Of a stretch of 64,000 nucleotides of DNA, positions 56,188 through 64,000 are shown one piece after another. Where the stretch lies: contig JAHJSB010000047.1 of assembly GCA_018830285.1 (NCBI GenBank), forward strand, positions 1 to 64,000, given 5' to 3'. This DNA is from Alphaproteobacteria bacterium (GTDB taxonomy: Bacteria; Pseudomonadota; Alphaproteobacteria; Caulobacterales; Hyphomonadaceae). The stretch's first letter is position 1. Each line of letters begins with the position of its first letter. Under the pieces are notes generated by a model that was given only the letters and a program-made list of their open reading frames with translations, was not told the DNA's origin and did not search any database. The position numbers and the translations under genes were made by a program.

Positions 56188-59100
56188 TCAGGCCGCTTTC
56201 ATGGGTTCGACCCGTTCCACGCCCGGGACGTCCTTGAGGGCTCGCTGGGCCTTGAGACCGATCGTGTACGTGTCGGCAAGGCGCAGGATAACGGTCCGAC
56301 CATCTTCAAGCGGCATTTCGATAAGGATCACACCGCGCTCATGGTCCTGCAATCGCCCGAGATGGCTCACAATCCCGGCAATATCATCGGTATTGGCCCC
56401 CACCGCCAGACGCACCTTGAGCGCGCCCATGGACTTCGACAGCCGCGCCGATTCCAGCTGGATGATCCGCTCGGCATTCAGCTTGATCTCGTCGCCAGTG
56501 CGTTTCACGCCGACGGTGATCGCCACCGTATTGCCCACCTGCAGCAGGTCATAGCTCTGTTGAAGCGTCTCGGGGAACACCATCAGCTCGACCTCACCAG
56601 TCGGGTCCGAAAGGGTGAGGAACGCAAACTTGCCGCCATTGCGGGCCGGCTTCTCGTTGCGCAGGCGCACGACGCCGATCAGTTCCAGCGGCTTGCCGTC
56701 GCTCGCCCGGTCCGCGATCTCGTAAGCCAGCGTGACCCGTTCCCGGTCGATCCCCTCCAGCACATCGTCCAGCGGATGGCCTGAAAAGTAGAAGCCGATC
56801 GCCCTGAATTCCTCGTCCAGTTTCTGCTGACCGTTCCACGGCTTGCAGGTCGGAAGCGCCGGGCGCAGCGCTGGCTCGGCCTCGCCGAACAGGCCGCCCT
56901 GCCCGCCTTGCCGGTCTTCAGCTGACTTGTTGGCCATCTGGGCGAGGATCGGCGCAGCCCCAAGCACCCTGGCCCGGTTGGCGTCCAGCGTGTCGAACGC
57001 GCCGGATTTCGCCAGCGACTCGAACGCCTTCTTGTTAATATGCCGCGGATCGACCCGCTCGGCAAAGTCATAGAGGCTCGAAAACGCGCCATCGGCGGCG
57101 CGCAACGCCTCGACGTGCCGCATCGCTTCCAGGCCCACGCCTTTCAGCGCGCCCAGCGCGTAGACGACCGCCCCGTCGCGGACATCAAAATCTGCCGTCG
57201 ACGTGTTCACGTCCGGCGCCAGGACGGAAATCTTGAGCCGCCGCGCTTCCATGAAGAAAGCCGCCAGCTTGTCGGTATTGCCAAGATCAAGGCTCATAGA
57301 AGCTGCGAGGAATTCCACCGGGTAATGCCGCTTCAGGTAGCCTGTTTGATACCCGATCAGCGCATAGGCAGCGGCGTGCGACTTGTTGAAGCCGTAGCCC
57401 GCAAACTTCTCCATCGTGTCGAAGATTTCGTTGGCGAGCGGCTCGTCCATCTGCTTCGTGGCCGCAGCACCTTCAACGAAACGCTTGCGCTGCGCGACCA
57501 TCTCCTCGAGCTTCTTCTTGCCCATGGCACGGCGTAGCAAGTCAGCCTCGCCAAGCGAATAGCCGGCGATCTCCTGCGCCATCCGCATCACCTGTTCCTG
57601 ATAGACGGGCACGCCATAGGTGGCTTCAAGCACGGGCTTCAGGTCAGGGTGGGCGTATTGCACGCCGTCAGGATTTTCCTTGCCCTGGACATAGAGCGGA
57701 ATGTTTTCCATCGGACCGGGACGGTAGAGCGAGATGATCGCGATCACGTCTTCGATATTGTTCGGGCGCACCTTGCGCAGCGTGTCGCGCATGCCCGCGC
57801 CTTCCAGCTGGAACACGCCCAGCGTGTCGCCGCTGGCCATCAGGTCATAGGTGGCCTGGTCGTCGAGGCCTTCCCATTCCGGGCCGACATCCTGTCCACT
57901 GCGCCGAATCAGTTTCAGCGCGCGGTCGATCACTGTCAGCGTCTTTAGGCCAAGGAAGTCGAATTTCACGAGGCCCGCCATCTCGGCGTATTTCATGTTG
58001 AACTGCGAGGCCGGCAGGTCGGCGCGCGGATCGTGGTAAAGCGGTGCGATCTCGACCAGTGGCCGGTCGGCGATTACGACACCGGCTGCGTGCGTCCCGG
58101 CGTTCCGGTAAAGCCCTTCCAGGGCCAGCGCGATCTTGATCAGCTCACCGACGCGAGGGTCTTCCGAGATTTCATCGTCGAACTTCGGCTCGTCGTCGAT
58201 AGCTTCCTGCAGCGTGGGCGGCTTGGCCGGATTGAACGGGATCAGCTTGGCCAGCCGGTCGACCTGGAAATACGGCATCTGCATCACGCGGCCGACATCG
58301 CGCACCACGGCTTTGGCCTGCAGGGTGCCGAACGTGATGATCATCGCGACGCTCTCGGCGCCATACTTGTCGCGGACATAGCGAATGACTTCGCTGCGGC
58401 GCTCCTGGCAGAAGTCGATGTCGAAATCTGGCATCGACACGCGTTCCGGGTTCAGGAAGCGTTCGAACAGCAAATCGAATCGCAGCGGATCAAGATCGGT
58501 GATGAGCAGTGACCAGGCCACCAGCGAGCCAGCACCTGACCCCCGGCCCGGCCCCACCGGAATATCCTGTTCCTTGGCCCATTTGATGAAGTCGGACACG
58601 ATGAGGAAGTAGCCCGGAAAGCCCATCCGCTCGATCACGCCGAGCTCGAAATCCAGACGCTCGAAATAGGTTTCGCGCTCCGCGTAGAGCTTGCCGGCAG
58701 CCTTGAGACGGCCTTCCAGCCCCTCCTTCGCCTGTATTCTCAACTCCTCGATCTCGGACCGGCCTTCATTGCTGAACGAGGGCAGGATCGGGTCCCGGGT
58801 GACCGACCGCACCGAACAGCGCCGGGCGATCTCGGACGTGTTTTCCAGCGCCTCCGGCATGTCTGCAAACAGCGTCGCCATTTCGGCCTGGGTTTTGAGG
58901 TATTGCGACGGGCAGACCCGCTTGCGGTCTTCCTGGCCGAGATACTGGCCATTGGCGATGCACATCAGCGCGTCGTGCGCCGTCGCATCTGACGGCTTCA
59001 TGAACCGGGCATCATGGGTCGCGACCAGCGGCAGGCCCAACGCATAGGCGAGATCAATCAGGCCGGCTTCCGTGGCCGCCTCGTCTGGCGTCCCGTGCCG

Positions 59101-59610
59101 CGTGATCTCGACATAACACCGGCCCGGATAGGCGCTGGCCAGAGTCGACAATTCGGTGCGGGCATCGGCCACGCGGCCCTTGAGCAGGTGGCGCGCAACG
59201 TCACCCTCGGCCCCGCCCGTCAGCAGGATCAGGCCGTCGGTCTTGTCCAGCAACAGGTCACGGTGCAGCTTCGGCTCGCCGTCGTCGGCGTCCAGATAGG
59301 CCCGCGACGACAGAAGCATCAGCCGCTGGTAGCCGGTTTGGTCCTGCGCATAGACAGACACGCGCGTCGGTTCGCTGCGATGGGCCCCGTCAGTAATATC
59401 GAAACAGCAGGCCATGATCGGCTGGATGCCGGCCTCGGACATGGTCAGCGAGACTTCCAGAGCGCCGAACAGGTTGTTGCGGTCGGTCACGGCGACGGCA
59501 GGCATGGCCTGCCCCAGCAGCCAGCCCTTCAGGCCCTTGGGCGTAATCATGCTCTCGAGCAGCGAATAGCTCGACCGCACGGCCAGATGGATGAAGGGCG
59601 ACTCAGGCAA
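56188..59610 (-). CDS. dnaE: DNA polymerase III alpha subunit
   Basis: 1140 residues, the replicative polymerase. The PHP domain begins FIHLAVRSSYSLLESM; the usual metal-binding His-x-His-Thr of active PHP domains is replaced (AVRSSYS), so it is catalytically degenerate. Polymerase Asp residues are in SMPDFDIDFCQERRSEVIRY (two Asp near residue 400) and LVKFDFLGLKTLTVIDRAL. The fingers include YNKSHAAAYALIGYQTGYL-like FNKSHAAAYALIGY, and an OB fold near residue 985 has LIGVVRLRNEKPARNGGKF. It lies downstream of lolD and upstream of rpsB, all on the minus strand. Confidence 0.97.
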   Translation of the reverse strand: MPESPFIHLAVRSSYSLLESMITPKGLKGWLLGQAMPAVAVTDRNNLFGALEVSLTMSEAGIQPIMACCFDITDGAHRSEPTRVSVYAQDQTGYQRLMLLSSRAYLDADDGEPKLHRDLLLDKTDGLILLTGGAEGDVARHLLKGRVADARTELSTLASAYPGRCYVEITRHGTPDEAATEAGLIDLAYALGLPLVATHDARFMKPSDATAHDALMCIANGQYLGQEDRKRVCPSQYLKTQAEMATLFADMPEALENTSEIARRCSVRSVTRDPILPSFSNEGRSEIEELRIQAKEGLEGRLKAAGKLYAERETYFERLDFELGVIERMGFPGYFLIVSDFIKWAKEQDIPVGPGRGSGAGSLVAWSLLITDLDPLRFDLLFERFLNPERVSMPDFDIDFCQERRSEVIRYVRDKYGAESVAMIITFGTLQAKAVVRDVGRVMQMPYFQVDRLAKLIPFNPAKPPTLQEAIDDEPKFDDEISEDPRVGELIKIALALEGLYRNAGTHAAGVVIADRPLVEIAPLYHDPRADLPASQFNMKYAEMAGLVKFDFLGLKTLTVIDRALKLIRRSGQDVGPEWEGLDDQATYDLMASGDTLGVFQLEGAGMRDTLRKVRPNNIEDVIAIISLYRPGPMENIPLYVQGKENPDGVQYAHPDLKPVLEATYGVPVYQEQVMRMAQEIAGYSLGEADLLRRAMGKKKLEEMVAQRKRFVEGAAATKQMDEPLANEIFDTMEKFAGYGFNKSHAAAYALIGYQTGYLKRHYPVEFLAASMSLDLGNTDKLAAFFMEARRLKISVLAPDVNTSTADFDVRDGAVVYALGALKGVGLEAMRHVEALRAADGAFSSLYDFAERVDPRHINKKAFESLAKSGAFDTLDANRARVLGAAPILAQMANKSAEDRQGGQGGLFGEAEPALRPALPTCKPWNGQQKLDEEFRAIGFYFSGHPLDDVLEGIDRERVTLAYEIADRASDGKPLELIGVVRLRNEKPARNGGKFAFLTLSDPTGEVELMVFPETLQQSYDLLQVGNTVAITVGVKRTGDEIKLNAERIIQLESARLSKSMGALKVRLAVGANTDDIAGIVSHLGRLQDHERGVILIEMPLEDGRTVILRLADTYTIGLKAQRALKDVPGVERVEPMKAA

Positions 59611-59688
59611 AACGGGTTCTCCAGCGGGGAGAATACAATGCCGCTCGCGCCGGGACCAGACCAGCCGTCAGCGGCGGCCTTCCACAGC

Positions 59689-60378
59689 TTATTCCGGCTT
59701 GTAGTCGACCAGCTTGCCGTCCTGCAGCGTCAGGACGCGGTCCATATGTTGTGTCAGGGCAAAATTGTGGGTGGCGACCAGCACAGCCGCGCCTTCATTC
59801 TTGACCATCTTGATCAGCGTCGCAAACACCCGCTCGGTCGTGACCGGATCGAGGTTGCCTGTCGGTTCGTCAGCGATCACGAGCCGCGGGTCATTGGCCA
59901 GCGCCCGGGCGATCGCCACACGCTGCTGCTCGCCGCCAGACATCTGCCCCGGCTGGTGGTGCCCCCTGTCGGCCAGCCCCATAACCTCAAGCAGCGAGTC
60001 GGCTTTCTCGCGCGCCGCCTTCTTCTTCACGCCGGCAATCATTAGCGGCATCGCGATATTGTCAGCCGCGTTGAATTCAGGAAGCAGGTGATGGAACTGG
60101 TAGACGAAACCAATCTTGGACCGGCGGATCGCTGTCCGACCCTTGTCATCCAGCGACAGGCAATCGATGCCGTCCAGCATGACCTTGCCGGCTTCCGGCC
60201 GTTCAAGCAGGCCAGCCGTGTGCAGCAGCGTCGACTTACCCGATCCCGAAGGCCCGACAAGCCCGACCAGCTCACCCGCATTGAGGCGCAGGTCGGTCCC
60301 TTTCAGCACGGGCAGTTCGCCCGCCGCCGTACGGTACACGCGGTCGATTTCGATCAGTTCAAGCACAGGACCCGCCAT
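59689..60378 (-). CDS. lolD: Lipoprotein-releasing ABC transporter ATPase LolD
   Basis: 229 residues. LolD powers LolCE (here LolC-type) extraction of lipoproteins from the inner membrane to LolA. Walker A is GLVGPSGSGKSTLLHTAG, the signature is GQMSGGEQQRVAIARAL, Walker B and the catalytic Glu are RLVIADEPTGNLDP, and the H-loop His is in VATHNFALTQHMD. The A of its ATG is the last base of the lolC stop (TAATG), so the two are translationally coupled. Confidence 0.95.
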   Translation of the reverse strand: MAGPVLELIEIDRVYRTAAGELPVLKGTDLRLNAGELVGLVGPSGSGKSTLLHTAGLLERPEAGKVMLDGIDCLSLDDKGRTAIRRSKIGFVYQFHHLLPEFNAADNIAMPLMIAGVKKKAAREKADSLLEVMGLADRGHHQPGQMSGGEQQRVAIARALANDPRLVIADEPTGNLDPVTTERVFATLIKMVKNEGAAVLVATHNFALTQHMDRVLTLQDGKLVDYKPE

Positions 60379-61670
60379 TATTCGAACCTCAGAGCGCTGA
60401 CCGGATCCTGGCGGGACGCCCACCAGGCCGGAATGAGCGACACGCCCATCGACATGAACAGGGCATAGAGGCCGGTCCGAATGACTTCATTCCAGTCGAG
60501 GATCGCGGGCAGGCCTTCGAGGCCGTAGGTTTCGGCGTCGAACACTTCGCCCTGGACGAACAGGTTGATGAAGGCCTCGACGGCGCCGATATTCAGCACC
60601 ACAAGCACGCCCACCAGGACACCCAGCAGGGCGCCCAGCGTGCCAAGTACAGTCCCGACCAGCAGGAACACGCGCAGCACCCCGTTCCGGCCAAGGCCGA
60701 TCGTGCGCAGGATCGCGATGTCCCGCGACTTGTTCTTCACCAGCATCACGACACCCACAATGATGTTCAGTGTCGCTATCGCCATGATCACCATGACGAG
60801 GAGCCGCACCATAGTGCGCTCCACCCGCAGGGCATTGAGGTAACTTTCGCGCTGGCTTTTCCAGTCAAACGTATAGAGCGCATTGCCCGTCGCATTCGCG
60901 ATCGCCACCATGGCTTCGCGTGTTTTCTCGGGATCCTTCAACCTTATGTCCAGCATGCTGTAATGCCCCTTGGACTGGAACAGGATCTGCGCCTGTTCCA
61001 TCGGCATGAAAGTATAAAGGCTGTCGAGTTCAACACTTCCCGTCTGGAAGATGTCGCCGACGACATAGGACTTGCTGCGCGGCGTGCCGCCCATCGGGCC
61101 GGCCGTCTGCTGCGACGTGATGATTTCGACCTTGTCGCCCGGCGTCACGCCGAGGCCTTCCCGGCCGGCTGCCAGGAACTTGCCCAGCATGATGACATTG
61201 CCGCCATTCTTGCCTTCGCCGAAACCGGCTGCGACGGCAGCCTTTCCGCCATCCTCCAGGAACGGCAGGGTCGCGAGGTCTTCGGTGCGGATGGCGCGAA
61301 CGGCTGCGCCGGTCTTGCGGCCGTTCGCTGTGATCAGCACGTATTCCTCGATATAGGGTGTCACGCTGGTGATCCCGTCGATCTCTCGGATCTTGCCCGC
61401 CAGCGCATTCGCTTCATCCTCAGTATAGCTGCTGACCACGCCGTAGACATGCGGCTGGCCGCCGAGCAGGGCATCCAGAAGAGTCGCGCGAAAGCCGCTC
61501 ATGACCGACATGGTGATGATCAGCGCGGCAACGGCGAAGAAGATGCCGACAAAGGAAATGATCGAAATCAGCGACGCGCCGCCATGCTCCCGCTTGGCCC
61601 GCAGGTAGCGCCAGGCCAGCGTGCGCTCCAGCTTGCCGAACGGCGGGGCGACATGGCCAAATTCGCTCAT
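60378..61670 (-). CDS. lolC: Lipoprotein-releasing system transmembrane protein LolC/LolE
   Basis: 430 residues. An N-terminal membrane helix ([20 protein letters not shown]) precedes a periplasmic domain, and three helices follow at about 285-410 ([20 protein letters not shown] and onward), the MacB/FtsX layout of LolC and Lol[17 protein letters not shown] at the N-terminus is typical. Only one LolC/E gene is present, as in many alphaproteobacteria, so it probably works as a homodimer. It overlaps proS by four bases and lolD by one. Confidence 0.93.
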   Translation of the reverse strand: MSEFGHVAPPFGKLERTLAWRYLRAKREHGGASLISIISFVGIFFAVAALIITMSVMSGFRATLLDALLGGQPHVYGVVSSYTEDEANALAGKIREIDGITSVTPYIEEYVLITANGRKTGAAVRAIRTEDLATLPFLEDGGKAAVAAGFGEGKNGGNVIMLGKFLAAGREGLGVTPGDKVEIITSQQTAGPMGGTPRSKSYVVGDIFQTGSVELDSLYTFMPMEQAQILFQSKGHYSMLDIRLKDPEKTREAMVAIANATGNALYTFDWKSQRESYLNALRVERTMVRLLVMVIMAIATLNIIVGVVMLVKNKSRDIAILRTIGLGRNGVLRVFLLVGTVLGTLGALLGVLVGVLVVLNIGAVEAFINLFVQGEVFDAETYGLEGLPAILDWNEVIRTGLYALFMSMGVSLIPAWWASRQDPVSALRFE

Positions 61671-62986
61671 TTGGGCGCCACTTTCTTCAGTGCCTCGGCA
61701 AATGGCATCTCCGCCTTCTCGCCGGACTTGCGATTCTTAACCTCGACGACGCCGTTCTCGATGCCGCGCGGCCCAATCACGATCTGCCAGGGCAGGCCGA
61801 TCAGTTCCATGCGGGCAAACTTGCCGCCGGCGCGCTCATCCGTATCGTCGTAGAGCACGTCCATACCGGCATCGGTCAGCGCCTCGTAGGCGTCTGCGCA
61901 GGCGGCATCGCAGGCTGCATCGCCGACACGCATATTGATCAGGCCGACATGCCAAGGCGCCACGGACTCAGGCCAGACGATGCCGTTCTCGTCATGGCAG
62001 GCCTCGATGATGCCGCCGACAAGGCGTGACACGCCAATGCCATAGCTGCCCATCTGCACCGGCACCATCTGCCCGTCCGCCGATTGCACGACCGCATTCA
62101 TGGGCACCGAATACTTGGTGCCGAAGTTGAAAATATGTCCGACTTCGATGCCGCGCGCCGATACCTGCTGGTCAGCGGGAATAGCCGCAAACGCCGCTTC
62201 ATCATGCATCTCTTCGGTCGCCGCATAATACTGTGTGCGCTTCTCGACTTCCGCGTTGAGGTCCGCGTCGAAACCCAGGTCAAGCCCGGGCGCCGGCAAG
62301 TCCAGCAACGCCTTGTCGCAGAACACCGCGCTTTCGCCCGTGTCGGCCAGGATGATGAACTCGTGGCTCATGTCGCCGCCGATCGGGCCGGTATCGGCGC
62401 GCATCGGAATCGCGGTCAGGCCCATCCGGTCGAACGCATTGAGATAGGCGCAGAACATCTTGCGATAGGAGACGCGCGCATCTTCTTCCGTCAGGTCGAA
62501 GGAATAGGCATCCTTCATCAGGAATTCGCGGCCGCGCATCACGCCGAACCGCGGACGCACTTCGTCGCGGAACTTCCATTGCTGGTGATACAGGTTCAGC
62601 GGCAGCTGCTTGTAGCTTTTGACATAGGAACGGAACACGTCAGTGATCAGTTCTTCATTCGTCGGCCCGTACAGCATGTCCCGGTCATGCCGGTCCTTGA
62701 TGCGCAGCATCTCCTTGCCATAATCGTCATACCGGCCGGACTCACGCCAGAGATCGGCTTGCTGCAGGGTCGGCATCAGCATTTCGATGGCGCCTGCGCG
62801 GTTCATTTCCTCGCGCACGATCTGCTCGATCTTCTTGAGAACGATGTAGCCCATGGGCAGCCAGGAGTAGATGCCCGCGCCGTTCTGCCGGATCATGCCG
62901 GTGCGCAGCATCAGCTTGTGCGAGGCGATGGCCGCATCCGCCGGGGCGTCCTTGGTAACCGGCAGAAAGAATTTCGAAAGACGCAT
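61667..62986 (-). CDS. proS: Proline-tRNA ligase, short alphaproteobacterial type
   Basis: 439 residues, class II synthetase without the INS editing insert present in the E. coli enzyme, the normal state in alphaproteobacteria. Motif 2 is [23 protein letters not shown]-like [20 protein letters not shown]; motif 3 is [17 protein letters not shown]. The start is ATG 62986 ([15 protein letters not shown]). Lacking the editing domain, misacylated Ala-tRNA-Pro must be cleared by a separate ProXp/YbaK-type protein, not present here. Overlaps lolC by four bases. Confidence 0.95.
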   Translation of the reverse strand: MRLSKFFLPVTKDAPADAAIASHKLMLRTGMIRQNGAGIYSWLPMGYIVLKKIEQIVREEMNRAGAIEMLMPTLQQADLWRESGRYDDYGKEMLRIKDRHDRDMLYGPTNEELITDVFRSYVKSYKQLPLNLYHQQWKFRDEVRPRFGVMRGREFLMKDAYSFDLTEEDARVSYRKMFCAYLNAFDRMGLTAIPMRADTGPIGGDMSHEFIILADTGESAVFCDKALLDLPAPGLDLGFDADLNAEVEKRTQYYAATEEMHDEAAFAAIPADQQVSARGIEVGHIFNFGTKYSVPMNAVVQSADGQMVPVQMGSYGIGVSRLVGGIIEACHDENGIVWPESVAPWHVGLINMRVGDAACDAACADAYEALTDAGMDVLYDDTDERAGGKFARMELIGLPWQIVIGPRGIENGVVEVKNRKSGEKAEMPFAEALKKVAPK

Positions 62987-63035
62987 GGATTCCCCGCTAT
63001 CGCTGATACTGGCGCTCAACTAGCCGCAGCCGCCC

Positions 63036-63269
63036 CTAGTCCGCAAGGAGGAGCGGCACAACCAGGGCTGCAATACCGGTAATGATGGCCCCGCCAATGG
63101 TTGCCCACACGGCTTTCTTCAGCAGCATCGGATTGGCCGGCGCGCCTTCTTCGGTCCCGGGCGTTATCTCGCCATCCTCGAACTGGCCGCGCACACCGAT
63201 CGGCAGGACAGCAAAAAAGCTGATCCACCAGCCGAGAACAAAGACGACAACGCCGCTCGCAATAGTCAT
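63036..63269 (-). CDS. DUF1467 family membrane protein
   Basis: 77 residues with two membrane helices (residues 5-25 and 52-73). The pattern VVVFVLGWWISFFAVLPIGV followed by a charged loop and NPMLLKKAVWATIGGAII is the DUF1467 family, which is confined mostly to alphaproteobacteria and usually lies next to mce and proS as here. Function unknown. The ATG overlaps the mce stop by one base (TGATG). Confidence 0.88.
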   Translation of the reverse strand: MTIASGVVVFVLGWWISFFAVLPIGVRGQFEDGEITPGTEEGAPANPMLLKKAVWATIGGAIITGIAALVVPLLLAD

Positions 63270-63697
63270 CAGTGGGAGCCTTCGGGCGTTTCCATGAGTT
63301 CGATGAGGACACCATTGGAATTCTTCGGGTGCACGAAAATGATCATCGTACCGTGCGCGCCGATACGGGGCTTGCCGAGCACGGTCGCGCCGCGCTTGCC
63401 CATTTCGTCAACGGCCTCGTTGATGTCGTCCACTTCGAAGCAGACATGGTGCTGCCCGCCCTTCGGGTTCTTGGTGATGAAGTTCGCGATGGGCGATTCC
63501 GCATTCAGCGGCTCGATCAGTTCGATCTGGGCGTTCGGCAGGTTCACGAAACACACCTTCACGCCCTGATCCGGCATGTCGAACGGCGTGGTGATATCCG
63601 TCGCGCCATAGAGTGTGCGGTACGTCTCGCAGGCTTCCTCAATATCCGGCACAGCAATGCCGACATGGTTCAGCGGGCCAATTTTGAATTCACTCAT
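63269..63697 (-). CDS. mce: Methylmalonyl-CoA epimerase
   Basis: 142 residues, vicinal-oxygen-chelate fold. It converts (S)- to (R)-methylmalonyl-CoA in propionyl-CoA breakdown. Metal ligands are visible in PLNHVGIAVPDIEEACETY (His), GGQHHVCFEVDDI (His) and NGVLIELMET (Glu), and KVCFVNLPNAQIELIEP carries a further Glu. Located between the RNase J gene and DUF1467. The mutase and carboxylase genes are not in the window. Confidence 0.93.
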   Translation of the reverse strand: MSEFKIGPLNHVGIAVPDIEEACETYRTLYGATDITTPFDMPDQGVKVCFVNLPNAQIELIEPLNAESPIANFITKNPKGGQHHVCFEVDDINEAVDEMGKRGATVLGKPRIGAHGTMIIFVHPKNSNGVLIELMETPEGSH

Positions 63698-63703
63698 CGT
63701 GCT

Positions 63704-64000
63704 TCAGCTCCTCAATACAGTCACATCAATCATCGGGCGCCGTCCAAACGTCGCCTCGCAGGCCTTGCGCAGGGCTCGCCCTATTTCGCGTTCAACCATG
63801 TCATCATCAAGACGGGTCTTGCGCTTCATCTTCCGCACGGCGGCATCAGCGGCCTCGTCCAGACTGTCCAGGCTTTCATCAGCCAGACGACCATCCGATT
63901 CCGAAAAGCCCCGCACGACAACCACCGGGCCGTCGATCACGTCCCCGGCCTCGTCGATCACGACACTGGCCAGGACAAGTCCGTTTTCCGATAGTTTGCG
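63704..64000 (-). CDS. rnj: Ribonuclease J, C-terminal part
   Basis: The frame is open to the right edge, so only the last 98 residues are seen: KLSENGLVLASVVIDEAGDVI, VRGFSESDGRLADESLDSL and IGRALRKACEATFGRRPMID. This is the small C-terminal domain of RNase J, involved in dimerisation. RNase J is the 5'-exo/endonuclease that matures rRNA and decays mRNA. It lies seven bases upstream of mce. The catalytic metallo-beta-lactamase part is outside the window. Confidence 0.82.
   Translation of the reverse strand, partial: RKLSENGLVLASVVIDEAGDVIDGPVVVVRGFSESDGRLADESLDSLDEAADAAVRKMKRKTRLDDDMVEREIGRALRKACEATFGRRPMIDVTVLRS

Overview
The window is about 64 kb of GC-rich chromosome from an alphaproteobacterium. 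Gene content and order point to Hyphomonadaceae or a near relative in Caulobacterales/Rhodobacterales; that placement is inferred from synteny, not from a marker search. The clearest synteny signals are: rpsB-tsf-pyrH-frr-uppS-cdsA-dxr-rseP-bamA-skp-lpxD-lpxA-lpxI-lpxB in one direction; gltA-gltX-(comEC)-lexA-trpC-trpD; dnaE-lolD-lolC-proS-DUF1467-mce-rnj; a short proline-tRNA ligase; LpxI rather than LpxH; and a GAAC-N7-GAAC SOS box before lexA.

Layout. 1-4.8 kb is accessory DNA: the end of a TetR regulator, a small NrtS-like membrane protein, about 1.1 kb with no recognisable gene, an AlpA-like regulator, a DUF1778/GNAT toxin-antitoxin pair with a palindromic operator, and a P4-type tyrosine integrase abutting the 3' end of guaA. 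Five copies of a 10-mer between integrase and guaA look like integrase arm sites, so this is probably one end of an integrative element. 4.8-19.6 kb holds purine genes (guaA, guaB), RNA methyltransferases (RsmB family, RlmE), Ppx/GppA, HspQ, a dodecin, several single-gene enzymes and an SLC13 permease. 19.6-27.8 kb carries hldE with a small partner, then a four-gene photolyase / FAD oxidoreductase / DUF1365 / cyclopropane-synthase-like operon and an SDR. 27.8-30.8 kb is pyrG-secG-tpiA.

30.9-37.5 kb is a tightly overlapped forward operon: ppiD, trpE, trpG, an alpha/beta hydrolase, trpD and trpC, followed by lexA. Between lexA and gltX sits a remnant of comEC that keeps only the two ends of the gene. 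gltX and gltA follow. From 41.7 to 56 kb, all on the minus strand, is an envelope and translation block: lipid A (lpxD, lpxA, lpxI, lpxB, with no fabZ in its usual place), outer-membrane assembly (bamA, skp, rseP), isoprenoid and phospholipid precursors (dxr, uppS, cdsA) and translation (frr, tsf, rpsB, plus pyrH). The window ends with dnaE, lolD, lolC, proS, DUF1467, mce and the C-terminus of RNase J.

The genes are mostly housekeeping. The window as a whole supports GTP, CTP and tryptophan synthesis, lipid A and lipoprotein export, BAM-mediated outer-membrane assembly and the SOS response. The most interesting accessory signals are the guaA-associated element with its repeat array and toxin-antitoxin operator, the photolyase/lipid-modification operon, the collapsed comEC, a TrpD with an altered phosphoribosyl-binding motif, and four convergent gene pairs that share one CTAG as stop codons on both strands. 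No rRNA, tRNA or CRISPR array was found.
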